Shown here one piece after another: positions 39,128-51,091 of a DNA stretch of 64,000 bases. Source of the stretch: Nocardia sp. CY41 (GTDB lineage: Bacteria; Actinomycetota; Actinomycetes; Mycobacteriales; Mycobacteriaceae). Each line of letters starts with the position of its first letter. The first letter of the stretch is position 1. The translations under genes were made by a program, and so were the position numbers. The stretch lies in NCBI RefSeq assembly GCF_009829325.1, contig NZ_VUOS01000010.1, positions 62,001 to 126,000 of the forward strand, given 5' to 3'. The notes under the pieces were generated by a model. It was not told the origin of the DNA. It made no database searches and saw only the letters and a program-made list of their open reading frames with translations.

Positions 39128-39154
39128 GTGGGCCTAGGAGGACTTGAACCTCCG
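39128..39154. repeat. Proximal attachment site (att) within tRNA-Ile 3' end
   Basis: This is the copy of the 27-bp repeat that completes tRNA-Ile. It covers the discriminator, the acceptor 3' strand and the T arm. The other copy is at 37228-37254. Confidence 0.8.
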
Positions 39155-39202
39155 ACCTCTTCGTTATCAGCGAAGCGCTCTAACCGCCTGAGCTATAGGC
39201 CC
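39129..39202 (-). tRNA. tRNA-Ile (anticodon GAT)
   Basis: On the minus strand the 74-base gene has acceptor GGGCCTA paired with TAGGCCC, D arm TAGCTCAGGCGGTTAGAG, anticodon loop CTGATAA with anticodon GAT, and T loop TTCAAGT. It remains intact after element integration at its 3' end. It sits downstream of the DUF3566 gene as in other actinobacteria. Confidence 0.96.
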
Positions 39203-39359
39203 GTAGTCGTGTTGTCCGCGGTAACAACAACGTGTAGAGACTACACAACACTCGTCTACTGAACCAAAACGGCTGGTAGAGGCACTACTGCGGCTCATTC
39301 AGAGCAAGCGAGCGGCCTCCGCGGCGACAGCGTGCACCCGCGCTTCATGAAGGGTAATA

Positions 39360-39409
39360 CGAACGAAAACGGCCGGTACCCCACCTTGCGGTGGCTGGTA
39401 CCGGCCGTT
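39360..39409 (-). terminator. Terminator of the gyrB-gyrA-DUF3566 cluster
   Basis: On the minus strand AACGGCCGGTACC pairs with GGTACCGGCCGTT (13 bp), and an inner CCACC/GGTGG stem closes the loop. TTTCGTTCG follows. It lies 14 bp after the DUF3566 stop. Confidence 0.82.
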
Positions 39410-39423
39410 CGGGCGCTGGATGA

Positions 39424-40632
39424 CTAGTCGGGGTCGGCCAGGGTGACCTGGATACCGCCGACGAGGTCACAGCACTGGTTGTAGATGAACGTGCCGACGG
39501 TGCCGAGTGCGGTGAACAGCACGACGTTGATCAGGCCGATCACGCCCGCGTAGCCGAACACGGTGCCCGCGTCGATCAAGCCCACCGAGCCGCTGTCCTG
39601 CGACACCATGTCGGTGAACGTGTTGTTCAGCCGCTCCCACACACCCATGCCCTCCAGCACGATGTACAGCAGGCCGACCGCGAGCATCCACACGAAGAAC
39701 ATCGCCACGCTGATCACCAGCGAGATCTTCAGCGTCGACCAGGGATCGATGCGACGGATCTGCACAGTGGCCCGCAGCGGCTCTCCGGAGGCCACCGCTG
39801 CCACCGCGACCGGGACCGCGGGCGACACCGGCCCGGGCTGCGGGGCGGCGGCTTCGGTGGGCGGCAGCGGATGGCGGATCTCGGACAGGTCGGGCATGTC
39901 CTTGATCAGCTCCGGCCGCGCGATGCTGCGGGTGGGCCCGTCGATGCCGACCGACTTCACCATGGCCGCTTCCTTACGCGCCGCCTTGGCCGCCAGGTCG
40001 GCGGTGGTGCGGGCGTTGGACGTGCCGCCGCCGAGACCGCCGCCACCGCCGGAGTTCGGGCGTCCGGTGACCGGCGCCTGCCCGGGGCGGTACAGGTTCG
40101 ACTGCGGCTCCCGCTGCGGCAGTTGTGCCCACCCGTCCTGGTACGGCGACTGCGGACCGCCGTTGGCGGCGGCACCGACCGGTTGCTTGTCCTCGCTCTC
40201 GGGCGCGGAATGCGGGGCCTGGCTGTTGATCCGCGTCGTCTTCTGATCGAAGCGGTCGTGGCCGTCGCCGCCGGGCGCCTGGTCCGGCGCGCCCTGCGGA
40301 GCGAAATCACCCTGCTGATCGCGGATCTCGTGCGGCTGAGCATTCGGCTGGTTGCCGCCGGGCTGGTTCGCCGGCGGCCCGCCCGGATGTCCGCCGGACT
40401 GCGGCCCGTTCGGCTGGCCCTGGTGACCACCCGGCTGCGCGCCACCGGGGTGACCGCCGCCAGGGTGACCGCCCGGCTGACCGCCGCTCTGCTGGCCGCC
40501 GCCGGGCTGACCGTTCTCGGCCGAGGCGACCGGCCGTGGGATCGGCCGCGGCGGGATCGGTGACGGTGCGATCCGCTCGGTCACGCCGTTCGTCTGGTGC
40601 CGCTCGTCATTCGGCTGATTCGGAGTGGTCAA
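39424..40632 (-). CDS. DUF3566 membrane protein downstream of gyrA
   Basis: This 402-residue protein (usually about 300) has a long N-terminal Gly/Pro/Gln/His-rich region (residues 1 to about 250) with repeated GGHPGG-type units. The C-terminal DUF3566 domain has RIDPWSTLKISLVISVAMFF, VWERLNNTFTDM, FGYAGVIGLINVVLFTALGTV and CCDLVGGIQVTLADPD, with two membrane segments. It is homologous in position and pattern to Rv0007. The start is TTG 40632 with AAGGA upstream. The function is unknown; the position suggests co-transcription with gyrase. Confidence 0.88.
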   Translation of the reverse strand: MTTPNQPNDERHQTNGVTERIAPSPIPPRPIPRPVASAENGQPGGGQQSGGQPGGHPGGGHPGGAQPGGHQGQPNGPQSGGHPGGPPANQPGGNQPNAQPHEIRDQQGDFAPQGAPDQAPGGDGHDRFDQKTTRINSQAPHSAPESEDKQPVGAAANGGPQSPYQDGWAQLPQREPQSNLYRPGQAPVTGRPNSGGGGGLGGGTSNARTTADLAAKAARKEAAMVKSVGIDGPTRSIARPELIKDMPDLSEIRHPLPPTEAAAPQPGPVSPAVPVAVAAVASGEPLRATVQIRRIDPWSTLKISLVISVAMFFVWMLAVGLLYIVLEGMGVWERLNNTFTDMVSQDSGSVGLIDAGTVFGYAGVIGLINVVLFTALGTVGTFIYNQCCDLVGGIQVTLADPD

Positions 40633-40677
40633 TGGGAATCCTTGGGTCCGTTCGTTGCCGCCGCTGTTGGATTACTG

Positions 40678-43185
40678 CTAGGAGACGGTGTCGCCGCCAC
40701 CGGAGACCTGATCGGGATCGGGCTCGTCGGCGTTGCGCGCGATCGCAAGCAAGGTATCGCCCTCCGCCAGGTTCATCAATCGCACACCCTTGGTCTGTCG
40801 TCCGGCCTTGCGAACCTGCTTCGCCGCCGTCCGGATGACGCCGCCACCGGAGGTGATCGCGTACAACTCGTCGTCGTCGTCGACGATGAGCGCCCCGACC
40901 AGGGTGCCACGTTTCGCGTCGAACTGGATGGTCAATACGCCTTTACCCCCGCGACCCTGCGGGGTGTACTCCTCGATCGCGGTGCGCTTGGCGTAGCCGC
41001 CGGACGTGGCGACCAGCAGATATGTGCCGTCGCGAACCACATTGAGGGACAGGAGTTCATCGCTGTCGTTGAACCGCATGCCCTGCACGCCGGAGGTGGC
41101 GCGTCCCATCGGACGCAGCGCCTCGTCGGTCGCCGAGAAGCGAATCGACTGACCGAGCGCGGAAACCAACAGCAGGTCGTCGTCGGACGAGCAGAGCACG
41201 GCGCCGACCAACTCGTCCTCGTCGCGCAGATTCACCGCGACGATGCCGCCGCTGCGGTTGGAGTCGAAGTCGGTCAGCTTCGACTTCTTCACCAGGCCGT
41301 TCTTGGTGGCGAGCACCAGATACGGCGCGTCGTCGTAGGACTTGATCTGGATGATCTGGGCGATCTTCTCGTCCGGCTGGAAGGCCAGCAGGTTCGCCAC
41401 GTGCTGGCCGCGCGCGGTGCGGTTGGCCTCGGGCAGCTCGTAGGCCTTCGCCCGGTAGACCCGCCCCTTGTTCGTGAAGAACAGCAGCCAGTCGTGCGTC
41501 GAGGAGATGAAGAAGTGCTTGACGATGTCGTCCTGCTTGAGACCCGCGCCCTGCACGCCCTTGCCGCCGCGCTTCTGGCTGCGGTAGAGGTCGGTCTTGG
41601 TGCGCTTGGCGTAGCCGGTCTCGGTGATCGTGACGACCACGTCCTCCCGGGCGATCAGATCCTCGTCGGCCACGTCGCCGTCCGCGGAGACGATCTGGGT
41701 GCGCCGGTCGTCGCCGTACTTGTCCACGATCTCGGCCAGCTCGTCACGCACGATCGCGCGCTGACGCTCCGGCTTGTCGAGAATGTCCTTGTAGTCGGCG
41801 ATTTCGGCTTCGATCTTGGTCAGATCGTCGATGATCCGCTGCCGCTCCAGCGCCGAGAGCCTGCGCAGCTGCATGTCCAGGATCGCGGTCGCCTGGATCT
41901 CGTCGATGTCGAGCAGCTGCATCAGGCCGGTGCGCGCGGTGTCGGTGTTGGCCGAGCGGCGGATCAGCGCGATGACCTCGTCGAGCGCGTCGAGCGCCTT
42001 GACCAGGCCGCGCAGGATGTGGGCCCGCTCCTCGGCCTTGCGCAGCAGGTACCTGGTGCGCCGGATGATGACGTCCAACTGGTGGTTGACGTAGAACCGG
42101 ATCATCTGGTCCAGCCGCAGCGTGCGCGGCACGCCGTCGACGATGGACAGCATGTTGGCGCCGAAGCTGGTCTGCAGCTGGGTGTGCTTGTACAGGTTGT
42201 TCAGCACGACCTTGGCCACGGCGTCGCGCTTGACCGTCACCACGATGCGCAGGCCCACGCGGTCGGAGGATTCGTCGTGGATGTCGGCGATGCCCGCGAT
42301 CTTGCCGTCCTTGACCTGCTCGGCGATCGCGTTGATGAAGTTGTCGGTGTTGACCTGGTAGGGCAGCTCGGTGATGACGATCGTGGTGCGGCCGCGATTG
42401 TCCTCTTCGATCTCGACGACGCCGCGCATCTTGATGGAGCCGCGGCCGGTGGTGTACGCGTCGTGGATGCCCTGGGTGCCGACGATCAGACCCGCGGTCG
42501 GGAAGTCCGGGCCCTTGATCCGCTCCATGCACGCGGCGAGGGTGGTCTCCTCGTCGGCGTCGTGGTTGTCCAGCGCCCAGTAGATCGCGTTGGCCAGCTC
42601 GGTCAGGTTGTGCGGCGGGATGTTGGTCGCCATCCCGACCGCGATGCCGTTGCTGCCGTTCATCAGCATGTTCGGCACGCGGCTCGGCAGGACCACCGGT
42701 TCCTGCGTCTTGCCGTCGTAGTTGGGGATGAAATCGACCGTCTCGTGGTCGATCTCGCGCAGCATCTCCATCGCCAGCGGCGTGAGGCGGCACTCGGTGT
42801 AGCGCATGGCCGCGGCGCCGTCGTTACCGCGGCTGCCGAAGTTGCCCTGCCCGTCGACCAGCGGGTAGCGCATCGCCCACGGCTGGGCCATGCGCACCAA
42901 CGTGTCGTAGATCGCCGAGTCGCCGTGCGGGTGATAGTTGCCCATCGTGTCCGAGACCGGACGCGCGGACTTCACATAGCCGCGATCGGGCCGGTACCCG
43001 TTGTCGTACATGGCGTAGAGGATGCGGCGATGCACCGGCTTGAGGCCGTCGCGCACTTCGGGCAGTGCGCGGCCGACGATCACGCTCATGGCGTAATCGA
43101 TGTAGCTGTTCTGCATCTCCAGCTGGATGTCGACCGGTTCGACGCGGTCGCCCGCCCCGTCCGGCGGCAGGGTGATGTCGGTCAT
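40678..43185 (-). CDS. gyrA: DNA gyrase subunit A
   Basis: GyrA of 835 residues cleaves and rejoins DNA with GyrB to introduce negative supercoils. The catalytic Tyr129 lies in AAMRYTE. The quinolone region reads [11 protein letters not shown], with Ser90, Ala91 and Asp94 in M. tuberculosis numbering. So this protein has Ser at the position where M. tuberculosis has Ala90. The C-terminal domain holds beta-pinwheel repeats including the GyrA box QKRGGKG. ATG 43185 follows AAGGAGAC. The gene lies 73 bp after gyrB. Confidence 0.97.
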   Translation of the reverse strand: MTDITLPPDGAGDRVEPVDIQLEMQNSYIDYAMSVIVGRALPEVRDGLKPVHRRILYAMYDNGYRPDRGYVKSARPVSDTMGNYHPHGDSAIYDTLVRMAQPWAMRYPLVDGQGNFGSRGNDGAAAMRYTECRLTPLAMEMLREIDHETVDFIPNYDGKTQEPVVLPSRVPNMLMNGSNGIAVGMATNIPPHNLTELANAIYWALDNHDADEETTLAACMERIKGPDFPTAGLIVGTQGIHDAYTTGRGSIKMRGVVEIEEDNRGRTTIVITELPYQVNTDNFINAIAEQVKDGKIAGIADIHDESSDRVGLRIVVTVKRDAVAKVVLNNLYKHTQLQTSFGANMLSIVDGVPRTLRLDQMIRFYVNHQLDVIIRRTRYLLRKAEERAHILRGLVKALDALDEVIALIRRSANTDTARTGLMQLLDIDEIQATAILDMQLRRLSALERQRIIDDLTKIEAEIADYKDILDKPERQRAIVRDELAEIVDKYGDDRRTQIVSADGDVADEDLIAREDVVVTITETGYAKRTKTDLYRSQKRGGKGVQGAGLKQDDIVKHFFISSTHDWLLFFTNKGRVYRAKAYELPEANRTARGQHVANLLAFQPDEKIAQIIQIKSYDDAPYLVLATKNGLVKKSKLTDFDSNRSGGIVAVNLRDEDELVGAVLCSSDDDLLLVSALGQSIRFSATDEALRPMGRATSGVQGMRFNDSDELLSLNVVRDGTYLLVATSGGYAKRTAIEEYTPQGRGGKGVLTIQFDAKRGTLVGALIVDDDDELYAITSGGGVIRTAAKQVRKAGRQTKGVRLMNLAEGDTLLAIARNADEPDPDQVSGGGDTVS

Positions 43186-43258
43186 GAAGAAGTCTCCTTA
43201 ACGGGCTGACGTGCGCAGACTGCCGGGCGCCACCGGGACCGGCGGCGCCTCGGGCGGA

Positions 43259-45373
<2,115 letters not shown>

Positions 45374-45441
45374 TCATGTCTGGCTCGAGAATTAGGGTCC
45401 GGCCGTGGACTGTGTGGAACGCGCCGAAGGTATCGCCGCTA

Positions 45442-45458
45442 GTTACGTAACCATCCTA
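45442..45458 (-). promoter_or_regulatory. Candidate gyrB promoter element and 10-bp palindrome
   Basis: On the minus strand TAGGAT (45453-45458) resembles a -10 box and is followed by the palindrome GTTACGTAAC (45442-45451), about 140 bp before gyrB. No well-spaced -35 is seen. This is a weak call. Confidence 0.3.
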
Positions 45459-45576
45459 CTGGTACACCCAACTTACAACCCACCTCCGACACCCCTCACA
45501 GCGCCGTGGATGCGAGAAATCGAATTCCGCCGACTCCGTTGCGCCTGACGGCGGTTTTGATCCAGCAGAAGTGGGC

Positions 45577-46521
45577 TCAGAGATGCGTTGCCCGATCGCG
45601 CTCGCACGCTCCGGGAGCGCCGTCGATCCGGGCGACGAAGGCGGCGGTATGACGCGCCAGCTCCGCTGGGTGTGAGATCGGCGACCAGTGGCGCGCCGGG
45701 ATCTCCACCCGGGTCAGGCGCGGCACCCACCGATCTGCCTCGGCGTTCGCCACGGGCCGCACGGCGCGGTCCCGCGTGGCGACGATCAGCTGAACGGGTA
45801 CCTCGATCGGACGGGGCCGCGGACGACGCAGATGGGAACGAATGTTCGCGCGGTAGAGCTTCAGGTTGTTCAGCATATCGGTGCGCAGTGTCGGCGCCGT
45901 CTCCACCAATGCGGGGTCGAGCCCGTCGAAGAAGGCGAGGAATCGCGGCCACCGGCCGGAGAGAATCCGCAGCACCGGGTCCGGCAACCCGGGGATCTGA
46001 AAGGCGACGGTATAGGCCGAAGCGACGGCCTGGGCCAGCGCGCCACGCAGCCGCGCCGGAGTGAGCGGCCCACGCAGATAGGCGCCGAGGAAGTCCAGGT
46101 TCGGGCCGGACACCGAAGTGAAGGATGCGATCGACGATCCGGCGTCCTCGGCCGCGACCGCCTCCCATCCGATCACCGACCCCCAATCGTGTCCGAGGAC
46201 GTGCACCCGCTCGCCGGGCGAGACCGCGGTGATGACCGCACGCACGTCGGCCGCGAGTTCCTCGATCCGATAGGCCTCGACCGCGGACGGCGCGGAACTG
46301 CTGCCCGCGCCCCGGTTGTCGAAGGCGATCACACGATGGCGGCCGCCGAGCAGAGCCGCCACCCGGCTCCACAGCAGATGGGTATCGGGCCACCCGTGGA
46401 TCAGCAGTACCGGCACACCCTCGGGGTTGCCGCATTCGTAGACCGCGAGCTCGACGCCGTCTCGGCGAACCGTCCGGGTCGCCGTCGCCGGAAACGGACC
46501 CACCGCCGTGGTGATCGTCAT
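45577..46521 (-). CDS. Alpha/beta hydrolase, epoxide-hydrolase/dehalogenase-like
   Basis: This 314-residue protein has the oxyanion motif IHGWPDTHLLW, FDNRGAGSS, and the nucleophile elbow VLGHDWGSVIG with Asp112 in place of Ser. Asp nucleophiles are typical of epoxide hydrolases and haloalkane dehalogenases. The C-terminal ARHWSPISHPAEL region supplies the catalytic His. The substrate is unknown. ATG 46521 follows AAGGAACC. It interrupts the usual dciA-gyrB adjacency and looks like an insertion into the replication operon. Confidence 0.88.
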   Translation of the reverse strand: MTITTAVGPFPATATRTVRRDGVELAVYECGNPEGVPVLLIHGWPDTHLLWSRVAALLGGRHRVIAFDNRGAGSSSAPSAVEAYRIEELAADVRAVITAVSPGERVHVLGHDWGSVIGWEAVAAEDAGSSIASFTSVSGPNLDFLGAYLRGPLTPARLRGALAQAVASAYTVAFQIPGLPDPVLRILSGRWPRFLAFFDGLDPALVETAPTLRTDMLNNLKLYRANIRSHLRRPRPRPIEVPVQLIVATRDRAVRPVANAEADRWVPRLTRVEIPARHWSPISHPAELARHTAAFVARIDGAPGACERDRATHL

Positions 46522-46590
46522 CGAGGTTCCTTCTGCCCAGTCGGTTCCGATCCGACGTCGCAGGCTTCCGGTGCGGACGTCGAACCGGGG

Positions 46591-46606
46591 CGTTCCACGT
46601 GAAACG
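46591..46606. promoter_or_regulatory. parS-like site upstream of the hydrolase gene
   Basis: CGTTCCACGTGAAACG matches the parS core (GTTTCACGTGAAAC) with one mismatch. It lies between dciA and the hydrolase gene, about 4 kb from oriC. Confidence 0.75.
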
Positions 46607-46655
46607 CCGCTTCGGAATAAACGTAACACCAAGTATCAGATACTGCCCGGCATGG

Positions 46656-47216
46656 TCATCCGTACGTATCGCGCGGTCCGCGACCTTTGATATGACGCTC
46701 GCCCTTGCGCCAGCTCGGTGCGGCAGGTCCGGAGATCTTCAGCGAGGTCACCACACCCTGACCGACCGCGGCGTTGATCTTCGCGAGGATCTGGCCTTGC
46801 AGCATCCGCAACTGGGTTGCCCAGGCGGTCGACTCCGCGGAGATGCTCAGCACGCCGTCCTTCAAGGTGACCGGCGTGGCATGCGCGGCGATGTCCTCGC
46901 CGACCACGCCCGCCCAACGGCCGAAGACCATGCCTTCGGCCACCTTGGCCGACCACCCGCGATTCTTGGCGAGGGAGCCGGCCAACTTCGACAACAGCTG
47001 TGGATCGCGATCGTCCGGGCCCGCGCCCGACCATCCGGTGCGCCTGCGCGCTCCGGTCCGCAGCCTGCGCTGAGGCGAGGAACGCCCCTGACCGACGGAC
47101 TTGCCGCTCGCCCGTGCCGCGGCGCGCGCTTCCTCCAAGGCTCGCCGGGCCAGGTCGATCCCGCGCAATTCGGGTTCCGGTCCTGCGGATTCGGGCTCCG
47201 TGGGTCGATCGCTCAG
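46656..47216 (-). CDS. dciA: DciA (DUF721): helicase-loading/associated protein
   Basis: DciA proteins assist loading or function of the replicative helicase DnaB in bacteria without DnaC. The conserved core reads [29 protein letters not shown], then [16 protein letters not shown] and [15 protein letters not shown], and matches Rv0004 closely. The start is uncertain: CTG 47216 sits just after GGAGGGAGAAGG and gives an N-terminus like homologues, while GTG at 47285 or 47297 extends the frame without a good ribosome site. It lies 360 bp after recF. Confidence 0.88.
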   Translation of the reverse strand: MSDRPTEPESAGPEPELRGIDLARRALEEARAAARASGKSVGQGRSSPQRRLRTGARRRTGWSGAGPDDRDPQLLSKLAGSLAKNRGWSAKVAEGMVFGRWAGVVGEDIAAHATPVTLKDGVLSISAESTAWATQLRMLQGQILAKINAAVGQGVVTSLKISGPAAPSWRKGERHIKGRGPRDTYG

Positions 47217-47576
47217 CGCCCTTCTCCCTCCGCGTCCCGTGGTCTGTCCCCAGTTTCGATCAAGTTGTCCCCAGCCTCCGCCCACGGTTGCCAGCACCGG
47301 GAATCACGCACGCCGCATACCGAGCCGGCCGATCGAACACTCTGTTTCCCGCCCAGAACGCCGGATTCGTCAGCCAGGTCAGCTGCTTGCTCAGCTGTTG
47401 CTGCGGCGAACTTCACGGGAGCGGTCACCCATGACCGAGCAAGTTTTCCACAGGTGTTGACGAATCGGTGCCTGCTGTTGAGAACTCGATCGTCGTTCCC
47501 GACGACTGGTCACTGTAGTGGACCGGAACGGCTGAGGGCGAGGCCGGGACCTCCGGTGCATTCCACCTGTGGATGG
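47217..47576. other. recF-dciA gap
   Basis: No gene is seen here other than a possible longer dciA start. TTTTCCACA at 47444-47452 differs from the DnaA box by one base, and TGTGGATGG lies near 47567. I see no other structure. Confidence 0.4.
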
Positions 47577-48857
47577 CTAGGGCGTCCGCGACTCCGTCGA
47601 CCCGGTGACCGGGTCACGTTCGCCCTCGGTCGCCGAGTGGGTGGCGTCGTCGTTCCGCCGTTCGCCGCCGAAACCGCCACTCTCGGACCGGTCTTCGGCG
47701 GCGATCCGGGAAACGCGGCCGCCGGGGCCGCCGGCGGTTTCCACTCGCAGCGGCACGGCGGCGAGTTCGGCGGGCACGTCCTCCGGCACGGCCGCGGTGA
47801 TCAGCACTTGCTCCGCGTCCGCGGCGACGGCCGCCAGCGCGGCGCGGCGGCGGCGATCGAGTTCGGCGAACACGTCGTCGAGCAGCAGCACCGGTTCGGG
47901 GCCGGTGGTGCGCAGCAGTTCGAACGCACCCAACCGCAAAGCCAAGGCGAACGACCACGACTCGCCATGGCTGGCGAAGCCCTTGGCGGGCGAATCTCCC
48001 AGCACGAGGTCCAGGTCGTCGCGGTGCGGACCCACCAGGCACACCCCGCGCTCGAGTTCCTTCGGTCGGGCGGCGGCGAGTTCGGTCAGCACGAGCGCCT
48101 CCAGTTCCGCCGCGTCCTCCGGGAGCGGCGATCTGGCCGGATCCAGGAACTCCGGGGGTAGCGCGGAGCTGCGGTAGACGATCGACGCGGGCCGCGATTC
48201 CGGGGCGATCGACGCGTAGGACTGCGCCAGATACGGCGCGAGATCGTGCACCAGACGCAGCCGCTGCGCGAGCAGGACGGACGCGTGTGCGGCGAGATGC
48301 CCGTCCCACACGTCGAGGGTGCTCAGATCGGTCTTCGACCTGGCTTGCCGCCCGGCGGTTTTCAGCAGCGCCGAGCGCTGGCGCAGCACCCGGTCGTAGT
48401 CGCTGCGGACCGCGGCCAGCCTGGGGAGGCGAGTTGTGCACAACTCGTCCATGAAGCGGCGGCGCTCCCCGGGATCGCCGCGCACCAACGCGAGATCTTC
48501 CGGGGCGAACAACACCGTCTGCAGGATCCCCAGGATCTCCCGAGGTCGGCGCACCGGTGAGCGGTTGATCTGTGCGCGATTCGCGCTGCCCTGGTTCAAC
48601 TCGACATCGATGCGCAACTCGCGCCCGGTGTTGACCACCGTGGCGCCGATCCGGGCTCGCTCGGTCCCGGTCCGGATCAATGGGGCGTCCGTGGCGACCC
48701 GATGTGACCCGAGGGTGGCCAAGTAGCCGATCGCTTCCAGCAGATTTGTCTTGCCGTTGCCGTTCGATCCCAAGAAAACGGTTCGACCTGGGGATAATTC
48801 GACTTCCGCATGCTCCCACGAGCGGAAGTCGCGCAGCGACAGAGCACGGACGAACAT
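47577..48857 (-). CDS. recF: RecF: DNA repair and recombination ATPase
   Basis: RecF helps load RecA at gapped DNA. This 426-residue protein has [19 protein letters not shown], Walker [10 protein letters not shown], the RecF motif [30 protein letters not shown] and Walker [14 protein letters not shown]. About 45 extra C-terminal residues rich in Gly, Glu and Ser follow the usual end. ATG 48857 gives the standard start (MFVRALSL). It follows dnaN after 243 bp. Confidence 0.95.
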   Translation of the reverse strand: MFVRALSLRDFRSWEHAEVELSPGRTVFLGSNGNGKTNLLEAIGYLATLGSHRVATDAPLIRTGTERARIGATVVNTGRELRIDVELNQGSANRAQINRSPVRRPREILGILQTVLFAPEDLALVRGDPGERRRFMDELCTTRLPRLAAVRSDYDRVLRQRSALLKTAGRQARSKTDLSTLDVWDGHLAAHASVLLAQRLRLVHDLAPYLAQSYASIAPESRPASIVYRSSALPPEFLDPARSPLPEDAAELEALVLTELAAARPKELERGVCLVGPHRDDLDLVLGDSPAKGFASHGESWSFALALRLGAFELLRTTGPEPVLLLDDVFAELDRRRRAALAAVAADAEQVLITAAVPEDVPAELAAVPLRVETAGGPGGRVSRIAAEDRSESGGFGGERRNDDATHSATEGERDPVTGSTESRTP

Positions 48858-48964
48858 CCGCTACCGTGCCCCTGCCTGGGCCGAAGCGGACATTCCTGCC
48901 GATCGATGCCCCAGCACCGTGGCGAACGGGCGCGGTGCGGTTCGCCGGACCCCTGTGGAAGACC

Positions 48965-48973
48965 TGTGGATAA
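48965..48973 (-). promoter_or_regulatory. DnaA box in the dnaN-recF gap
   Basis: TGTGGATAA is the exact complement of the consensus TTATCCACA. A weaker copy (TGTGGAAGA) lies 11 bp before it. It is about 100 bp upstream of recF and may be a regulatory or titration site. Confidence 0.55.
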
Positions 48974-49100
48974 ACCAGGGCCCTGGGTGCTGCGGCACCG
49001 GTTTCTCCGACGTCGCTGGGGAGTTTCCAGCAGCGTCACCGCTCGGCCGCGCTGGATCACGCGGCGCGGATCCGTTCGACATCAGGTCAGGCACAGGCGA

Positions 49101-50276
49101 TCAGCCCGGAAGCCGGACCGGCATCAACAGATAGATGTACGGGCTCGACAATGCGGCGAACGTTCCGGAGTCCAGCACTTCGGGCTCCTCCTCGGACGCA
49201 GGCAGCAGCACGGCGGGCCTGCTGGGCGTGGTGAAGCCGAAGGTGACCCGATCGGCGTGCAGGGCGGACAAGCCGTCGATGAGATATCCCGGGTTGAACG
49301 CGATGGTGAGCGATTCGCCCCGGAAATCGGCCTCCAGCCATTCCTCGGCGCGGCCCGCGTCGTCGCCGCCCGCGGACAGCAGCAGGCCGTCTGCGGAGAA
49401 CTCCAGCCGCACCTGCGCGCCTCGTTCGGCGACCAGGGCGACGCGCTTGATGGCCTCGGTCAGCGCGGCGACGGCGAGGGTGGCGATCGAGGTGTGCTCC
49501 TTGGGGAGCAATTGCCGGAACTTGGGGAATTCCGCGTCGAGCAGGCGCGTGGTGGTCCGGCGGCCGGCGTTCACGATGCCGAGCAGGCCGTCCGACCCCC
49601 CACCGGAGCCGAGGGACAGCTGGACGGGGGCGTCGGAGGGTCCGAGCGTCTTGGCGGCCTCGGACAGCGTCCTGGCCGGGATGAGCACCGACGTCTCGAT
49701 ATCGGCGCGCGCGGGCTGCCATTCGATGTGCCGCACGGCGAGGCGGAACCGATCGGTCGCCGCGAGCACGACCTGGGACCCCTCGATCTCCACCCGGATA
49801 CCGGTGAGCATGGGCAGTGTGTCGTCGCGGCCCGCGGCGACGGCGACCTGGCCGACGGCCTCCGCGAAGACATCCACACTCAATTCACCGGTCTGCTGCG
49901 GCACCTCGGGCAGCTGGGGATAGTCCTCGACCGGCATGGTCGGCAGCGAGAACTTCGCGCTGCCGCAGGTGATCAGCACGCGGGTGCCGTCCACCGAGAC
50001 GTCGACCGGCTTGTTCGACAGCGCCTTGGTGATATCGGCCAGCAGACGACCGGAGACGAGCACCTGACCGGGCCCAGCGACCTCGGCCGCGACCCGCACC
50101 TGCGCGGAGACCTCGTAGTCGAAGCCGGAGACGGTCAGCCCGTCTTCGTCGGCGACCAGCAGCACGCCGCCGAGCACCGGTACCGGAGGCCGGGAGGGAA
50201 GACTGCGCGCCACCCAGGCGACGGACTCGGCGAAATCCTCGCGGGCGACCCGAAACTTCATGCTTGCAAGCTCCAT
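49101..50276 (-). CDS. dnaN: DnaN: DNA polymerase III beta sliding clamp
   Basis: The sliding clamp tethers the replicative polymerase to DNA. This 391-residue protein matches the three-domain family: [47 protein letters not shown] and the end MPVRLPG that forms part of the partner-binding pocket. ATG 50276 is used; ATG 50261 (MKFRV) is nearly as good and follows GGAG. The gene borders oriC and precedes recF. Confidence 0.96.
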   Translation of the reverse strand: MELASMKFRVAREDFAESVAWVARSLPSRPPVPVLGGVLLVADEDGLTVSGFDYEVSAQVRVAAEVAGPGQVLVSGRLLADITKALSNKPVDVSVDGTRVLITCGSAKFSLPTMPVEDYPQLPEVPQQTGELSVDVFAEAVGQVAVAAGRDDTLPMLTGIRVEIEGSQVVLAATDRFRLAVRHIEWQPARADIETSVLIPARTLSEAAKTLGPSDAPVQLSLGSGGGSDGLLGIVNAGRRTTTRLLDAEFPKFRQLLPKEHTSIATLAVAALTEAIKRVALVAERGAQVRLEFSADGLLLSAGGDDAGRAEEWLEADFRGESLTIAFNPGYLIDGLSALHADRVTFGFTTPSRPAVLLPASEEEPEVLDSGTFAALSSPYIYLLMPVRLPG

Positions 50277-50624
50277 CGCCCGATCTGTCCTCTCCCGGTT
50301 CCGTGATCTGTTGTCGGCTCGTCAGTGTCGGTGCTCGAAAGGGTCCTGCCGAATCGGCCGCCTTCGCAGTCTGGCACAGGCGACCGACATAGAACCGTAC
50401 CCGCGGAGGGGACGTGCACCTAGCCCGACCCTCCGGCATCACAGATGACCGCCCTCGGATGGGAGCACGGCCGGGGCGGGGCGATGTGGGATGAGCCGCG
50501 CGCGGACTGCTTACGCCGATTCGCGATGGGGACCGGTGATCCCTCTGTCGTCCTTGCTGTGAACGGGGAGCGGCTGCGAAGGGGACGCTGCCGTGCCGAC
50601 TTTCCACACACCCTGTTTTGAAGA

Positions 50625-50681
50625 GAGATCTCTAATGAGAAGAACTGAAGTAGTAGTAGGCGCTGTGGATTCTGTGGACTG
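50625..50681 (-). promoter_or_regulatory. DnaA-trio-like unwinding element
   Basis: Read on the minus strand, two DnaA-box-like words (CAGTCCACA at 50673-50681 and GAATCCACA at 50664-50672) lead into a short GC stretch. CTACTACTACTT (50649-50660) and an AT-richer segment with AGAGATCTCT follow. Box, GC cluster and repeated trinucleotide in this order match the basal unwinding system described for Bacillus subtilis. Confidence 0.65.
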
Positions 50682-50735
50682 CGGCCGAATCCGCTGTTCA
50701 GGGGGCGTGGTGCCGTGGGGATGGCCAGGGGGTGT

Positions 50736-51076
50736 CTCGAGGATGAACACCCGGCGTCTGTGGAGGCTCTTCGGTTGTCCACGATTCATCCTCGAGCGCT
50801 CCTCGAGTTGTTCCACTGGATTCACCCGGTTGTTCACACATGTGCACGAAATCGTGGACAGCTCGAGGAATCCTCGAGGACTCCACACGAACTCCTCGAG
50901 GATTCCACAACGCCTGATCCGGACACCGCGCTGGTCAACGGCTGTGCGCAACCATGCCTGGGGAAACTGTGTAATTCGCCCTGTGAGGGAACTCGCGGAG
51001 GCGCCTACCCCGACCTGTGCACGGATCGGTGGACAAACCGGTGGATTCCTCGAGGACTCCACAAGGATTCCTCGAG
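50736..51076. repeat. Eight CTCGAG palindromes interleaved with DnaA boxes
   Basis: CTCGAG occurs at 50736, 50791, 50802, 50862, 50873, 50895, 51049 and 51071. Four of these are the full TCCTCGAGGA palindrome (50871, 50893, 51047, 51069), and each is followed at once by a DnaA-box-like TCCACA. One random CTCGAG would be expected in several kilobases. Confidence 0.9.
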
Positions 51077-51091
51077 GAATCCACAGCCCAC

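Larger units (their letters stand above)
37228..39154. mobile_element. Remnant of an integrative element in tRNA-Ile
   Basis: The interval is bounded by a 27-bp direct repeat of the tRNA-Ile 3' end. It contains a broken tyrosine-type integrase next to the tRNA and one small secreted-protein gene. No replication, transfer or capsid genes are present, so the element has been almost wholly deleted. The 37255-37631 part holds no gene and includes an AT-richer stretch near 37330-37370. Confidence 0.75.
50590..51090. other. Chromosomal replication origin (oriC)
   Basis: The 860-bp gap between dnaN and dnaA carries an AT-richer unwinding segment near 50625-50655 with a TAGTAGTAG run, then a field of DnaA boxes to 51085. 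Better boxes are TTGTCCACG (50775), TTGTTCACA (50830), GGTGGACAA (51028) and GAATCCACA (51077). Weaker ones are at 50664, 50673, 50853, 50879, 50901 and 51055. Eight CTCGAG palindromes are interspersed. The location and box density match actinobacterial origins. The 50277-50589 part holds the dnaN promoter and nothing else I recognise. Confidence 0.92.
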
